Shown: positions 34,629 through 42,790 of the stretch, one piece after another
How positions within the stretch are numbered: position 1 is the first letter of the stretch
Layout of the letters: each line of letters begins with the position of its first letter
Source of the DNA: Gemmatimonadota bacterium
GTDB lineage: Bacteria; Gemmatimonadota; Gemmatimonadetes; Longimicrobiales; Gaopeijiaceae
Assembly: GCA_012960225.1 (NCBI GenBank)
Contig: DUBS01000023.1
Span: 1 to 64,000 of the forward strand
Direction: 5' to 3'
Length of the DNA stretch: 64,000 nucleotides
The notes under the pieces: model-generated
What the model was told of the DNA's origin: nothing
What the model saw: the letters and a program-made list of their open reading frames with translations, nothing else
The model's database searches: none
Translations under genes and position numbers: made by a program

Positions 34629-35228
34629 ATGTCGGTTATCGATCAACTCAGCAGCGAACTAGCCCGACTTCCAGGCATTGGACCGAAAACGGCATTGCGT
34701 CTCGTTCACTACCTAATGAAGGGGTCCAAACATGATACTCAGAGGCTCTCTAAGCTGGTTGTTGAACTAGCTGAAAGGATTCGCCCCTGCAGTGTTTGCG
34801 GTAACTTTTCGGAGGAGGAGCGTTGCCAAGTATGTTCAGATCCAAGACGAGATCCTTCCATAATCTGTGTGGTGGAAGAAGCATATGAAGTTGGTTCGAT
34901 TGAGCGGACCGGCCAATACAGGGGTCTTTTCCATGTCCTGGGTGGTAGACTCTCACCGCTAGATGGTGTGGGGCCAGACGAGTTGAATATCAATGGTTTA
35001 TTAGAACGCATTCAGTGTTCCAATGGTGAAATTGGGGAAGTTATATTAGCTACAAATGCAAGTGTTGAAGGTGAGGCTACTTCTGTGTATTTAGAGCATG
35101 AGATTCGGCCTCTAGGCCCTAGTGTGACCCGTTTAGCCCGAGGTATCCCGGTGGGTGGTGATTTAGAGTATATAGATGGAAATACCATCGCCCAGGCGCT
35201 GGCAGGGCGAAGAGAAATGGGGTCGTGA
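34629..35228 (+). CDS. recR: Recombination mediator RecR
   Basis: Works with RecF and RecO to load RecA at gaps. The 199-residue protein has the helix-hairpin-helix LARLPGIGPKTALRLVHYL, a four-cysteine zinc finger (CSVCGNFSEEERCQVC), the Toprim domain beginning ICVVEEAYEVGSIERTG with HVLGGRLSPLDGVGP, and a C-terminal TRLARGIPVGGDLEYID. The stop overlaps the GTG of the next ORF by 4 bases. Confidence 0.97.
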   Translation: MSVIDQLSSELARLPGIGPKTALRLVHYLMKGSKHDTQRLSKLVVELAERIRPCSVCGNFSEEERCQVCSDPRRDPSIICVVEEAYEVGSIERTGQYRGLFHVLGGRLSPLDGVGPDELNINGLLERIQCSNGEIGEVILATNASVEGEATSVYLEHEIRPLGPSVTRLARGIPVGGDLEYIDGNTIAQALAGRREMGS

Positions 35229-35539
35229 ACAAAAAGATTAGAAGAGCTGGTATTACCGTGCTTGTTGCGGCTGGTTTCGGGGCAGTAACGGCACTAATTA
35301 TTCGTGATCAAGTTACTCGTCGGGAGAGAGATCTATTCAGTGGGAATGGACTTCTTCGCCTAGCTGCTCTAGGTCATGTATCAAGGGCACCAGCGTCGGT
35401 GGATGCTGTCAACTTACTTAGGGACTTCATTGCTTGGGAGCCTCACGGTCTCCTCCGCGAACGGGCCGTCTCAATCGCGGCACGTATGGAAGAAGAGGTG
35501 GCGGAATTGATTTTGGAGCCTAAGCTGGAAACAGTGTGA
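35225..35539 (+). CDS. Small membrane-anchored hypothetical protein
   Basis: A 104-residue protein starting with GTG, overlapping recR by 4 bases. One N-terminal membrane helix (GITVLVAAGFGAVTALII) is followed by a soluble helical region (LLRLAALGHVSRAPASVDAVNLLRDFIAWEPHGLLRERAVSIAARM) that could form a HEAT-like pair of helices. I do not recognise a family. Position between recR and pgsA suggests co-expression only. Confidence 0.65.
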   Translation: MNKKIRRAGITVLVAAGFGAVTALIIRDQVTRRERDLFSGNGLLRLAALGHVSRAPASVDAVNLLRDFIAWEPHGLLRERAVSIAARMEEEVAELILEPKLETV

Positions 35540-35617
35540 GGAAGGTGATCTTGCCTCATCCCTCAGTGGAGCCGAGTTTCCGGCCTCTCTAGTTATTCAC
35601 TGCGCGGGGAAGGCCCC

Positions 35618-36262
35618 TTGCCTAAAAACCGCCTCACCCTACCCGTGGTTATTACACTCTCACGGATAGTAGCATGCCCGATCATTTTCTTTGCCGTACA
35701 GGCAGAGGATGTGGGTCTGAGATTTATAGCTTTTGTGATTTTTGTATTAGCAGCCTTGTCTGATGCTTTAGATGGCTATATCGCTCGACGCTATGATCTC
35801 GTTACAGACCTAGGCAGGTTACTTGACCCTATTGCTGACAAACTTCTGCTTGTGTCGACATTCGTTCCCATTTTCATCATCTCTAATAGGGGTTTTGAAT
35901 CTGAACACATCCCTATTTGGGGGACATTGCCAGGTTGGGTACTGATTGTGATTCTTGGTCGAGAGGCCCTGATCACCCTTTTTCGGGGCTACGGGGTTAG
36001 ACGAGGAATCGTCATAGCTGCAGGAAAGTTGGGGAAACGAAAGACACTTCTGCAGTTTCTATTTGCAGGTGGGCTATTTTTGTGGTATCCGATAAATATG
36101 CTAGCGACAGCTCAAGCGTGGGATGGAGTTGGTTGGGTTTTGGCTGAAAATTTTTTTCTAGTATGGAGTGGTATCACACTTCCTCTAGCTATTCTAATGA
36201 CCATTTATTCTATGCTGGACTACCTGTGGTCTTATCGAGCTTTGCTGAATTTCAAGAGCTAG
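35618..36262 (+). CDS. pgsA: CDP-alcohol phosphatidyltransferase PgsA
   Basis: Makes phosphatidylglycerol phosphate from CDP-diacylglycerol and glycerol 3-phosphate in the inner membrane. The CDP-alcohol signature is seen as DALDGYIARR followed by GRLLDPIADK with the catalytic aspartates (about residues 48-75). Five to six membrane helices and 214 residues fit. The TTG start at 35618 has no ATG alternative before the conserved region; the weak GGGGAAGG tract lies upstream. It could be another alcohol transferase of the family, but PgsA is the commonest. Confidence 0.88.
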   Translation: MPKNRLTLPVVITLSRIVACPIIFFAVQAEDVGLRFIAFVIFVLAALSDALDGYIARRYDLVTDLGRLLDPIADKLLLVSTFVPIFIISNRGFESEHIPIWGTLPGWVLIVILGREALITLFRGYGVRRGIVIAAGKLGKRKTLLQFLFAGGLFLWYPINMLATAQAWDGVGWVLAENFFLVWSGITLPLAILMTIYSMLDYLWSYRALLNFKS

Positions 36263-36302
36263 GATTCGCTTAGATTTGTTCCGTTCTGGTGAGGCCGGTA
36301 AC

Positions 36303-37577
36303 ATGACCGGTGAATTTGCACGCGCCGCAATCGTTAGCGTTGGGAATGAGCTTTTATTTGGTGAGACCGTCAATACCAACGCAGCTTGGTTGGGCCGTGC
36401 ACTAGCGGAAAAGGGCATAGCGGTTTCTTGTGGATACACCGTTGGGGATAGCCGAACCAGTATCCAGGACGCGGTGTGGAGGGCAACCCGATCTGCTGAT
36501 CTTGTGCTCATTTCCGGCGGACTAGGTCCGACCGAGGACGATATTACGCGAAATGCTGTTGCGGACTTGTTTGAGCGCCCACTCCAGTCTAATGAAAAAC
36601 TTCTCGCTAAGCTCAGAGACCGGTTCCATGCACACGGTTACCGGGAATTTCCTGAAACCAATCTTTCTCAAGTTGAAGTGCCTGAGGGAGCAATAGTGCT
36701 TGATAACCCAAACGGAACCGCACCGGGGCTCGCTTTTGAAGAAGACTCGACACTTGTGGTGATGTTACCGGGTGTCCCGCGGGAGTTACATGGAATCTTT
36801 CTCGGGGATTTAAGTGCGCTTCTGGAAGAATGGCTTGGGGATAGAATGGCCCCAGTTCACCATAGGATGCTTCATACGACTGGAGTTCCGGAGTCACGCC
36901 TAGCAGAACTAATTGAAGAGGCGATCAGCTCAGACTCTGCATTTGCGAGTGTATTGAGCGAGGTCTCACTCGCGTATCTACCGGATCTGAGGGGTGTAGA
37001 TCTCAGGATAACGTCTCGTTCGGTCTCGACGGAGGAAGCGAAGGCTTCACTTGATAGGGCTGAGGAAGAATTGGACACTCAGATTGCACGTTGGCGTTAC
37101 CATGCGATAAGTGGTGACATTGTTGAATCAGTATCAGATGCTCTTAAAGATCTAGGTTTGATGCTAGCGGTGGCAGAGAGTTGTACTGGTGGTCTCGTCA
37201 CTAAGCGCTTAACCGACCACCCGGGTGCGTCTACTTCCTTTGTTGGTGGAGTGATCGCATATGATGACTCGGTTAAGGTTTCTGCTCTTGATGTGAGTCA
37301 GCAGGACTTGTCCCAATTTGGTGCAGTCTCAGAGGTTGTTGCTATTCAAATGGCTTTGGGAGCTTCCAAACGCCTGGGTTCTGACGTGGGATTGGCCGTG
37401 ACGGGTGTTGCAGGACCAGGTGGGGGAACTAAGGAGAAGCCAGTAGGCAGAGTGTGGTTTGCCGTTGTACTCAACGGCGAGGAGAGGACGTGTTCCGTTG
37501 ATTTCTTGGGAGATCGTGATGCTGTAAGGGAGAGGGCAGCGCAGGCGGCACTCGCGATGCTGTTACGAACTCTCTGA
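36303..37577 (+). CDS. cinA: CinA-like protein (molybdopterin-binding / NMN deamidase)
   Basis: Two-domain CinA. The N-terminal COG1058 domain has IVSVGNELLFGETVNTNAAWL, the SGGLGPTEDDITRNAV motif and NPNGTAPGLAF. The C-terminal CinA domain, active as nicotinamide-nucleotide amidase in known enzymes, begins at AVAESCTGGLVTKRLTDHPG and contains VTGVAGPGGGT. The length is 424 residues from ATG 36303, which has GAGG upstream. An earlier in-frame start at 36276 would add nine residues. Confidence 0.93.
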   Translation: MTGEFARAAIVSVGNELLFGETVNTNAAWLGRALAEKGIAVSCGYTVGDSRTSIQDAVWRATRSADLVLISGGLGPTEDDITRNAVADLFERPLQSNEKLLAKLRDRFHAHGYREFPETNLSQVEVPEGAIVLDNPNGTAPGLAFEEDSTLVVMLPGVPRELHGIFLGDLSALLEEWLGDRMAPVHHRMLHTTGVPESRLAELIEEAISSDSAFASVLSEVSLAYLPDLRGVDLRITSRSVSTEEAKASLDRAEEELDTQIARWRYHAISGDIVESVSDALKDLGLMLAVAESCTGGLVTKRLTDHPGASTSFVGGVIAYDDSVKVSALDVSQQDLSQFGAVSEVVAIQMALGASKRLGSDVGLAVTGVAGPGGGTKEKPVGRVWFAVVLNGEERTCSVDFLGDRDAVRERAAQAALAMLLRTL

Positions 37578-37615
37578 GAATTCGGGGCCAGCCCCTGAAC
37601 GGACAGCAGTCTACG

Positions 37616-37630
37616 TTATAAATTATAAAT
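37616..37630. promoter_or_regulatory. Tandem TATAAA-like elements upstream of grpE
   Basis: TTATAAATTATAAAT offers two -10-like hexamers 33-47 bases before grpE. No matching TTGACA-type -35 is seen, and no CIRCE operator or sigma-32 box was found, so regulation is open. Complementary hexamers GAACGG and CCGTTC flank the region (37597-37602 and 37635-37640). Confidence 0.3.
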
Positions 37631-37662
37631 CGTTCCGTTCTAACCCCAACCCAGAAGGTAGG

Positions 37663-38205
37663 ATGATGACGGAAGGAATATCACAGGAAGAGGATCTTGA
37701 ACCGATCGAAGAAATTTCGGATGCAGATGAGACTGCAGAAACAGAGGCGCAGCAGCTCACTCAAGTCCTTGAAGACTTTGAGGATCTAAAGGATCGCCAT
37801 CTAAGGCTTGCTGCTGAGTTTAACAATTTCAAACGGCGCAACGAGCAGGATCGGTTGGAGTCCTGGTCTAGAGCGCAGGCCGATATCCTTTGTTCATTCC
37901 TGGATATTCTTGATGATCTAAATCGGGTTGCTGAACTGGAAGTAGATACCGTGACTGTGGAAGGAGTCATGGAGGGGATCAACCTTGTTGAGAAGAAATT
38001 TATTAGTGTCCTCCAGGACTCAGGAGCTGAGATCATTGATCCTCTTGGTGACTTGTTTGATCCGGAGCGAATGGAAGCGATCATGCGTGTTCCAGCCGAG
38101 AGGGCAGAGGAAGATGACACAGTGGCTCAGGTATTTCAGAAGGGTTGCTTGCTAAAGGGAATCCTCGTCCGACCGGCTCGGGTGAGTGTCCACAAGCACG
38201 ACTAG
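37663..38205 (+). CDS. grpE: Co-chaperone GrpE
   Basis: Nucleotide exchange factor for DnaK. The acidic, unstructured N-terminus is followed by a long helix (LEDFEDLKDRHLRLAAEFNNFKRRNEQD) and a C-terminal beta domain with GLFDPERMEAI-like LFDPERMEAIMRVPAE and VAQVFQKGCLLKGILVRPARVSV. At 180 residues it is normal. Two adjacent ATGs (37663, 37666) are possible. dnaJ follows after 15 bases; dnaK and hrcA are not in this window. Confidence 0.95.
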   Translation: MMTEGISQEEDLEPIEEISDADETAETEAQQLTQVLEDFEDLKDRHLRLAAEFNNFKRRNEQDRLESWSRAQADILCSFLDILDDLNRVAELEVDTVTVEGVMEGINLVEKKFISVLQDSGAEIIDPLGDLFDPERMEAIMRVPAERAEEDDTVAQVFQKGCLLKGILVRPARVSVHKHD

Positions 38206-38220
38206 GAGGATCTGAGGTAC

Positions 38221-39336
38221 ATGGCGCCTGCGAGGAAGGATTTCTACCAGATACTCGGAGTCAACGAGAAAGCGGGTGCTGAACAGATCAAGAAGGGTTT
38301 CCGTAAACTTGCCAAGCAGTACCATCCCGACGTAAACCAGGGTGATGAGAAGGCTGCTGGACGGTTCAAAGAGATAGGTGAAGCGTATTCTGTCCTGAGT
38401 GATCCTACCAAGCGTAGCCAATATGACCAGATGCGCTCCGCAGGTGCTTTTGGGATGGGAGGTGAACGGTATTCCACTCGTCCTCCTCAGGGAGGTCATC
38501 CGGTTTTTTCTTTCGATGATCTAGAGGGCGGCTTCGGGAATTTTTCCGATTTGTTTAGCTCACTTTTTGATCTTGGGAATAGAAGTTCCCCGGTTACTCA
38601 GAAGAGACGAAGAGAGAGTGGGCGAAACCTAGAATATGTGCTTGAAATCCCATTTCTTACCGCTGTGCGCGGAGGAAAGATCTCAATCGATGTTTCTTTC
38701 ACAGAAGACTGTGCAAGATGTGGCGGAGGGGGCGCAAAACCCGGAACAGAGAGTCAGAGGTGTCCGGAGTGCGCTGGAACCGGGGACATTTCATTTGGTC
38801 AAGGTGGGTTTGCCGTAAAACGTCCGTGTCCAAGATGCTTTAGTCGCGGGAACATTCCCGGAGTGCCTTGTGGTTCCTGCGCCGGCCAGGGAGTTCTCCG
38901 ACAGCAGCGTAAGCTCCAGGTAAGTGTTCCTCCCGGGGTGGACACAGGTGCTAAAGTCCAGCTCTCTGGCCAGGGAGAGAAGGGTTACGGGGGAGGAAGA
39001 CGTGGAAACTTGATTATAACCTTCAAGGTAGAGCCGCATCGTTTCTTCAAGAGGCAGGGCCTTGATATTCACGTAGCGGTACCGATCAATATTGTGCAGG
39101 CAACACTAGGGTCAAAGATCAAAGTCCAAACAGTATCTGGACAAAAGGTGATACTCAGAATCCCAGAGGGTACCCAGTCGGGTACTAAGTTTAGGATCAA
39201 GGGTCACGGGGTTGAAAAGGATGGTCATATAGGTGACCAGTACGTGGAAGTGCTAGTTGAAGTGCCTGAAGAACTTACAGAGGAAGAGCACCAGGCAATG
39301 GAAGAGTTTGCCACTGCCACCGGCATGCGGAACTAA
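38221..39336 (+). CDS. dnaJ: Chaperone protein DnaJ
   Basis: Stimulates DnaK ATPase and delivers substrates. The J domain (residues 5-70) has the HPD motif in YHPDVNQGD. A short G/F-like stretch follows. The zinc domain has four cysteine modules: CARCGGGG, CPECAGTG, CPRCFSRG and CGSCAGQG; the third departs from CxxCxGxG in lacking the first glycine. The C-terminal substrate domain has VSVPPGVDTGAKVQLSGQGE. The length is 371 residues. Its TAA stop overlaps the opposite-strand mnmA stop. Confidence 0.95.
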   Translation: MAPARKDFYQILGVNEKAGAEQIKKGFRKLAKQYHPDVNQGDEKAAGRFKEIGEAYSVLSDPTKRSQYDQMRSAGAFGMGGERYSTRPPQGGHPVFSFDDLEGGFGNFSDLFSSLFDLGNRSSPVTQKRRRESGRNLEYVLEIPFLTAVRGGKISIDVSFTEDCARCGGGGAKPGTESQRCPECAGTGDISFGQGGFAVKRPCPRCFSRGNIPGVPCGSCAGQGVLRQQRKLQVSVPPGVDTGAKVQLSGQGEKGYGGGRRGNLIITFKVEPHRFFKRQGLDIHVAVPINIVQATLGSKIKVQTVSGQKVILRIPEGTQSGTKFRIKGHGVEKDGHIGDQYVEVLVEVPEELTEEEHQAMEEFATATGMRN

Positions 39337-40421
39337 TCACTAGAGTGAGCACTTACAATCGTACCCCCTCCTATTAAGCAGCGATTTTCTTGATCAAAAA
39401 GTACGGCTGATTGGCCGGGTGTTACTGCCGCCTGGGCTTCTTTAAGTCTTAGAACAATTTGATGTTTCTCATGACTCACTAGCGCTAGGACAGTTGGAGC
39501 TCGATATCTTAACTGCACCAATGTTTCTGTACCATCCTCAATGGGTTCTCCTAGCCAGTTGAGTCCACTGATAATCACAATATCATCAAATAGTTCAGCA
39601 CGAGTACCCACGACGACCTCTTTGGTGTCCGGAATAATGCTCAGGACGAACATGGGTTCCGAAGATCCTCCGCCGAGTCCTTTTCTCTGGCCGATCGTGA
39701 AGCCGGCATAGCCATTATGTTCTCCTACGATCTCTCCAGATCTGCGTACTAGATACCCGGCCTGCAGAGCAGGGTGTAGTTCTCCTAGGCGCTCTCGAAG
39801 GAGATCTCGATAATCACCAGTGGGAACGAAGCAGATCTCTTGTGACTCGGGTTTGTTCGCGTTCACGAGTCCTTGAGCCTGAGCATGCTCGCGCACCTGT
39901 TCCTTCGTAAGGTTGCCCACAGGGAATAACAGGTTTCTTAGTATTGCGTGAGGCAGGGCCCATAAGAAATACGATTGATCCTTCTGTGTGTCGTGACCTC
40001 TCAGGATTTTTGATTGGGAGTGGGTGTGCTCGATCTGTACGTAGTGGCCGGATGCAATGAGGTCACAACCTAGAGAGCGACCCCGGGACAAGAGATCTCG
40101 AAATTTGGTGTATCCATTACATCTCACGCACGGGTTTGGCGTTTTCCCTTGAGCGTATTGGGTTACGAAGTCATCAATCACATCACGATCAAACGCGTCT
40201 TCGACATCAAAAACATAATGGGGAATCCCGAGTGCGGTGGCGACTCGTTTGGCGTCACTTATTCCATCGAGTCCACAACATGTCTTAGAGTGATCAGGAG
40301 TCTCGGAGTAGCAGAAGGTTTTCATCGTGACACCCACTACCTCGTGGCCTTGTTCCACAAGAAGTGCTGCCGCCACAGATGAGTCTACTCCACCGGACAT
40401 GGCCATTAGAATTCTGCTCAC
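39333..40421 (-). CDS. mnmA: tRNA-specific 2-thiouridylase MnmA
   Basis: Thiolates U34 of Lys, Glu and Gln tRNAs. The PP-loop SGGVDSS is at residues 9-15. The two catalytic cysteines lie in NPCVRCN (about residue 97) and SQEICFVP (about 200). The C-terminal part has GYAGFTIGQRKGLGGG and a beta-barrel domain. The 362-residue length is standard. It overlaps the cysteine desulfurase gene by 4 bases (ATGA), so sulfur donor and acceptor are made together; the tRNA-Gln(UUG) of this window is a likely substrate. Its stop overlaps the dnaJ stop by 3 bases. Confidence 0.96.
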   Translation of the reverse strand: MSRILMAMSGGVDSSVAAALLVEQGHEVVGVTMKTFCYSETPDHSKTCCGLDGISDAKRVATALGIPHYVFDVEDAFDRDVIDDFVTQYAQGKTPNPCVRCNGYTKFRDLLSRGRSLGCDLIASGHYVQIEHTHSQSKILRGHDTQKDQSYFLWALPHAILRNLLFPVGNLTKEQVREHAQAQGLVNANKPESQEICFVPTGDYRDLLRERLGELHPALQAGYLVRRSGEIVGEHNGYAGFTIGQRKGLGGGSSEPMFVLSIIPDTKEVVVGTRAELFDDIVIISGLNWLGEPIEDGTETLVQLRYRAPTVLALVSHEKHQIVLRLKEAQAAVTPGQSAVLFDQENRCLIGGGTIVSAHSSD

Positions 40422-41578
40422 GATGCTGCCCCCAGCTTCCGGAGTCGTGTAACGATCCCGGTGAGCTTGATTATGGTCTGTTCAATCTCTTGCTTGGTGG
40501 TTTTATAGCCGAGTGAGAATCGAACAGTCGCGGTAGAATTTCCCTCTCCGTATAAGGCTGTGATCACATGACTGGCCTGTGTACTTCCACTCTTACAGGC
40601 TGAACCACCAGAGGCTGCTATACCTTCGAGGTCGAGAGCAGCGAGGAGATCTTCTCCATCAATGTCATCAATAGCAATACTTGAAATATGTGAGGCGCGG
40701 TTTGCATTTTGCACATTAATACGGAGCCCAGGGATGATTTCTAGAAGACGTCTTTCAAGAACAGAGCGGAGTGCTGTAAGTCGTTTGCACAATTTCTGTT
40801 GTTCCTCAACGGCAAGCTGTAACGAGCAAGCGAAACCCACTGCACCCGCAACGTCTTCAGTCCCAGCTCGGAGTGCTTGTTCCTGACCGCCACCGTGTAC
40901 GAGGGGCACTAAATCGACACCAGAACGAACGAAAAGTATCCCTGTACTTTTTGGACCGTATATCTTGTGCCCCGAGGCTGTTAGTAGGTGAATCGAAGAC
41001 TCTCTGACGTTTACCGGTATCTTCCCAACAGCTTGGACAGCATCCGTGTGAATAGTGCCACCTAGTTCATTGACGAGGCTTGATATTTCAGGAACTGGAA
41101 AGATCAATCCTGTCTCGTTATTCACCCACATTAGTGAAACGACTGTAGGTCCAGATTCCAGTGCCAACCTAAGGAGCTCTTGGTCGAGTACCCCGTCTTG
41201 TGAAACTGAGAGTGTGACCAGGTCCACGCCTTGCCACTCTGTGACGAGTTTGGCTGGATCTAGAACTGCACTATGCTCGATTGCACTCACCACTAATGTG
41301 AGCCGTTTCTTGTGAGTGTTTATAAATCTACAGCAGCCAAGAACTGCAAGATTATCGGATTCAGTTCCTCCGCGGGTGAAGTAAATTTCTCGGGAGTGTG
41401 CACCGAGTGCTTCAGCTACGGTAGCCCTTGCGTCCTCAAGAGCTGCGGATGCCTCTCGTCCCCACCTGTGAAGGCTTGAGGGGTTCCCGAAGGATTCAGA
41501 GAGGTATGGTTCCATTGCCTCACGAACCTCATTTCGGATGGGGGTCGTTGCGGCATGGTCGAGGTAAACCGCCTTCAT
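40418..41578 (-). CDS. iscS: Cysteine desulfurase (NifS/IscS family)
   Basis: PLP enzyme that takes sulfur from cysteine as persulfide. The 386-residue protein begins YLDHAATTPI, with the PLP-binding lysine in ASGHKIYGPKSTG (about 207), HTDAVQAVGK holding the conserved Asp and Gln, and the catalytic cysteine in GSACKSGSTQASHV (about 332). The position of mnmA directly downstream argues for a role in tRNA thiolation, though iron-sulfur assembly is also possible. No iscU, iscA or sufE is adjacent. Confidence 0.94.
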   Translation of the reverse strand: MKAVYLDHAATTPIRNEVREAMEPYLSESFGNPSSLHRWGREASAALEDARATVAEALGAHSREIYFTRGGTESDNLAVLGCCRFINTHKKRLTLVVSAIEHSAVLDPAKLVTEWQGVDLVTLSVSQDGVLDQELLRLALESGPTVVSLMWVNNETGLIFPVPEISSLVNELGGTIHTDAVQAVGKIPVNVRESSIHLLTASGHKIYGPKSTGILFVRSGVDLVPLVHGGGQEQALRAGTEDVAGAVGFACSLQLAVEEQQKLCKRLTALRSVLERRLLEIIPGLRINVQNANRASHISSIAIDDIDGEDLLAALDLEGIAASGGSACKSGSTQASHVITALYGEGNSTATVRFSLGYKTTKQEIEQTIIKLTGIVTRLRKLGAAS

Positions 41579-41681
41579 AAAATGGTACTCGACTCCGGTC
41601 TTGTGTTGCTACGGAGGACGCGACTCATAAGTTAACCGCCCCCCGGTCCGAGCCCTACTCCCTAACTAGCTAGCACTGAAG

Positions 41682-42017
41682 ATGCAGATTGCTCCACCAT
41701 TTCCTGACGGACGCCCTACATGTTTCCGTTCGACTGTTCATGGTACCATTTTTTCTGGGCGTGACCGGCATATCGATGCGGTTAAGGATGGAGACATGCT
41801 CCAACTTATTGCTGATCCCCCAGTTCAAACTGAACCGGAAGTTTGGGTGCATCTCGACTCTGGGGATCCAATTGGGCACCTTCCGGCTGAGATTGGATGT
41901 TGGCTATGGCCATGGATACTCAGCGGGGGTATTGCCGAGGCTCGAGTTCTACGAGTGGGCGGCGCAGAGGTGCCGTCATGGCGTCGTATTGTTCTTGAGA
42001 TTGTTTGTAGGATATAG
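41682..42017 (+). CDS. Small HIRAN-like protein
   Basis: A 111-residue protein on the plus strand between minus-strand genes, divergent from iscS (103-base gap). The order VKDGDMLQLIADPPVQ, EVWVHLDSGDPIGHLPAEIG, then SGGIAEARVLRVGGAEVPSWRRIVLEI matches the strand pattern of HIRAN domains, which bind DNA 3' ends in HLTF-type helicases and occur alone in some bacteria. The match is by eye and moderate. The C-terminus ends soon after the domain. Confidence 0.55.
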   Translation: MQIAPPFPDGRPTCFRSTVHGTIFSGRDRHIDAVKDGDMLQLIADPPVQTEPEVWVHLDSGDPIGHLPAEIGCWLWPWILSGGIAEARVLRVGGAEVPSWRRIVLEIVCRI

Positions 42018-42037
42018 AATAGAAATAAGGAGGGTAG

Positions 42038-42790
42038 CTAGAAAGTTGATACGCTCAACTTTGTAAGATCCTCTACCTCGAGTGCCTCCGAGATTCGGAA
42101 GGGCTCACCGTATGGTACGCGAATGAGCGATCCGTAATGGGCTAGCTGCATGCGGATTTGCTCTGTCAACGGGCGTTCCCCGCCTGGTAAAATCTCTCCG
42201 CCCTTTGTTGCTCCGTCGAACTGAGAACTATATGCAGATATCGCTTCGAGTTTTCTGTCTACGTGGTCTGTTATATCTACCACGAAATCCGCAGGGAATG
42301 CATCTTCACGAAATGCAGTTGCGTAGACCAGTTTTATCGGCCGAAACGGCTCCCCTTCGATATCAAGCTTCGTGAGAGCGCTCAGAAAACAGGCATCTCT
42401 CACGAGTTCGGCTGCAATACGGTGGTCAGGGTGACGCCCGACCGGCCAATGAGTGATCACAGTTCTAGGCCGAAGGGTCCGTAGGTGCTCGATTAGGAGA
42501 TGACGGGACTCTCGGTTGTTTTCAAGATTCGCGTCTGGCAGACCTAGGCAGCGACGTTCCACAAGCCCCATGATTTCCGCGGCGTGGTCCGCTTCTTTTC
42601 CTCGAATTGCGGCTGATCCGGAGCTTCCCATTTCACCTGCTGTGAGATCAATAACTCCCACCCGGTGAGCTTGGCGAGCGCTCTTGATTAGGGTACCTCC
42701 ACAGAGGAGTTCCGCATCATCCGGATGTGCCATGACTGCAAGCACGTCGAGCGGCGCTCGCAACGTTTGTATCTCGCTGTTTTCAGTCAC
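42038..42790 (-). CDS. bshB1: BshB1-type N-acetylglucosaminyl-malate deacetylase
   Basis: Zinc-dependent LmbE-family deacetylase that in bacillithiol synthesis converts GlcNAc-malate to GlcN-malate. The metal-binding AHPDDAELLCGGTL is near residue 17, followed by GVIDLTAGEMGSSGSAAIRGKEADHAAEIMG, LGLPDANL and the second metal motif GRHPDHRIAAELV, a pattern close to BshB1. The frame is open far upstream, but the GTG at 42790 overlaps the permease stop (GTGA) and gives the family length of 250 residues. No bshA or bshC is in the window. Being last in an exporter operon is unusual. Confidence 0.85.
   Translation of the reverse strand: MTENSEIQTLRAPLDVLAVMAHPDDAELLCGGTLIKSARQAHRVGVIDLTAGEMGSSGSAAIRGKEADHAAEIMGLVERRCLGLPDANLENNRESRHLLIEHLRTLRPRTVITHWPVGRHPDHRIAAELVRDACFLSALTKLDIEGEPFRPIKLVYATAFREDAFPADFVVDITDHVDRKLEAISAYSSQFDGATKGGEILPGGERPLTEQIRMQLAHYGSLIRVPYGEPFRISEALEVEDLTKLSVSTF

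Noticed and set aside
37586-37597. GGGG-CCAG-CCCC hairpin after cinA as a terminator
   Set aside because: The stem is only 4 bp and no T tract follows.
37578-37662. CIRCE or sigma-32 control element upstream of grpE-dnaJ
   Set aside because: No TTAGCACTC/GAGTGCTAA repeat and no CTTGAA...CCCCAT pattern is present; only TATAAA-like repeats were seen.
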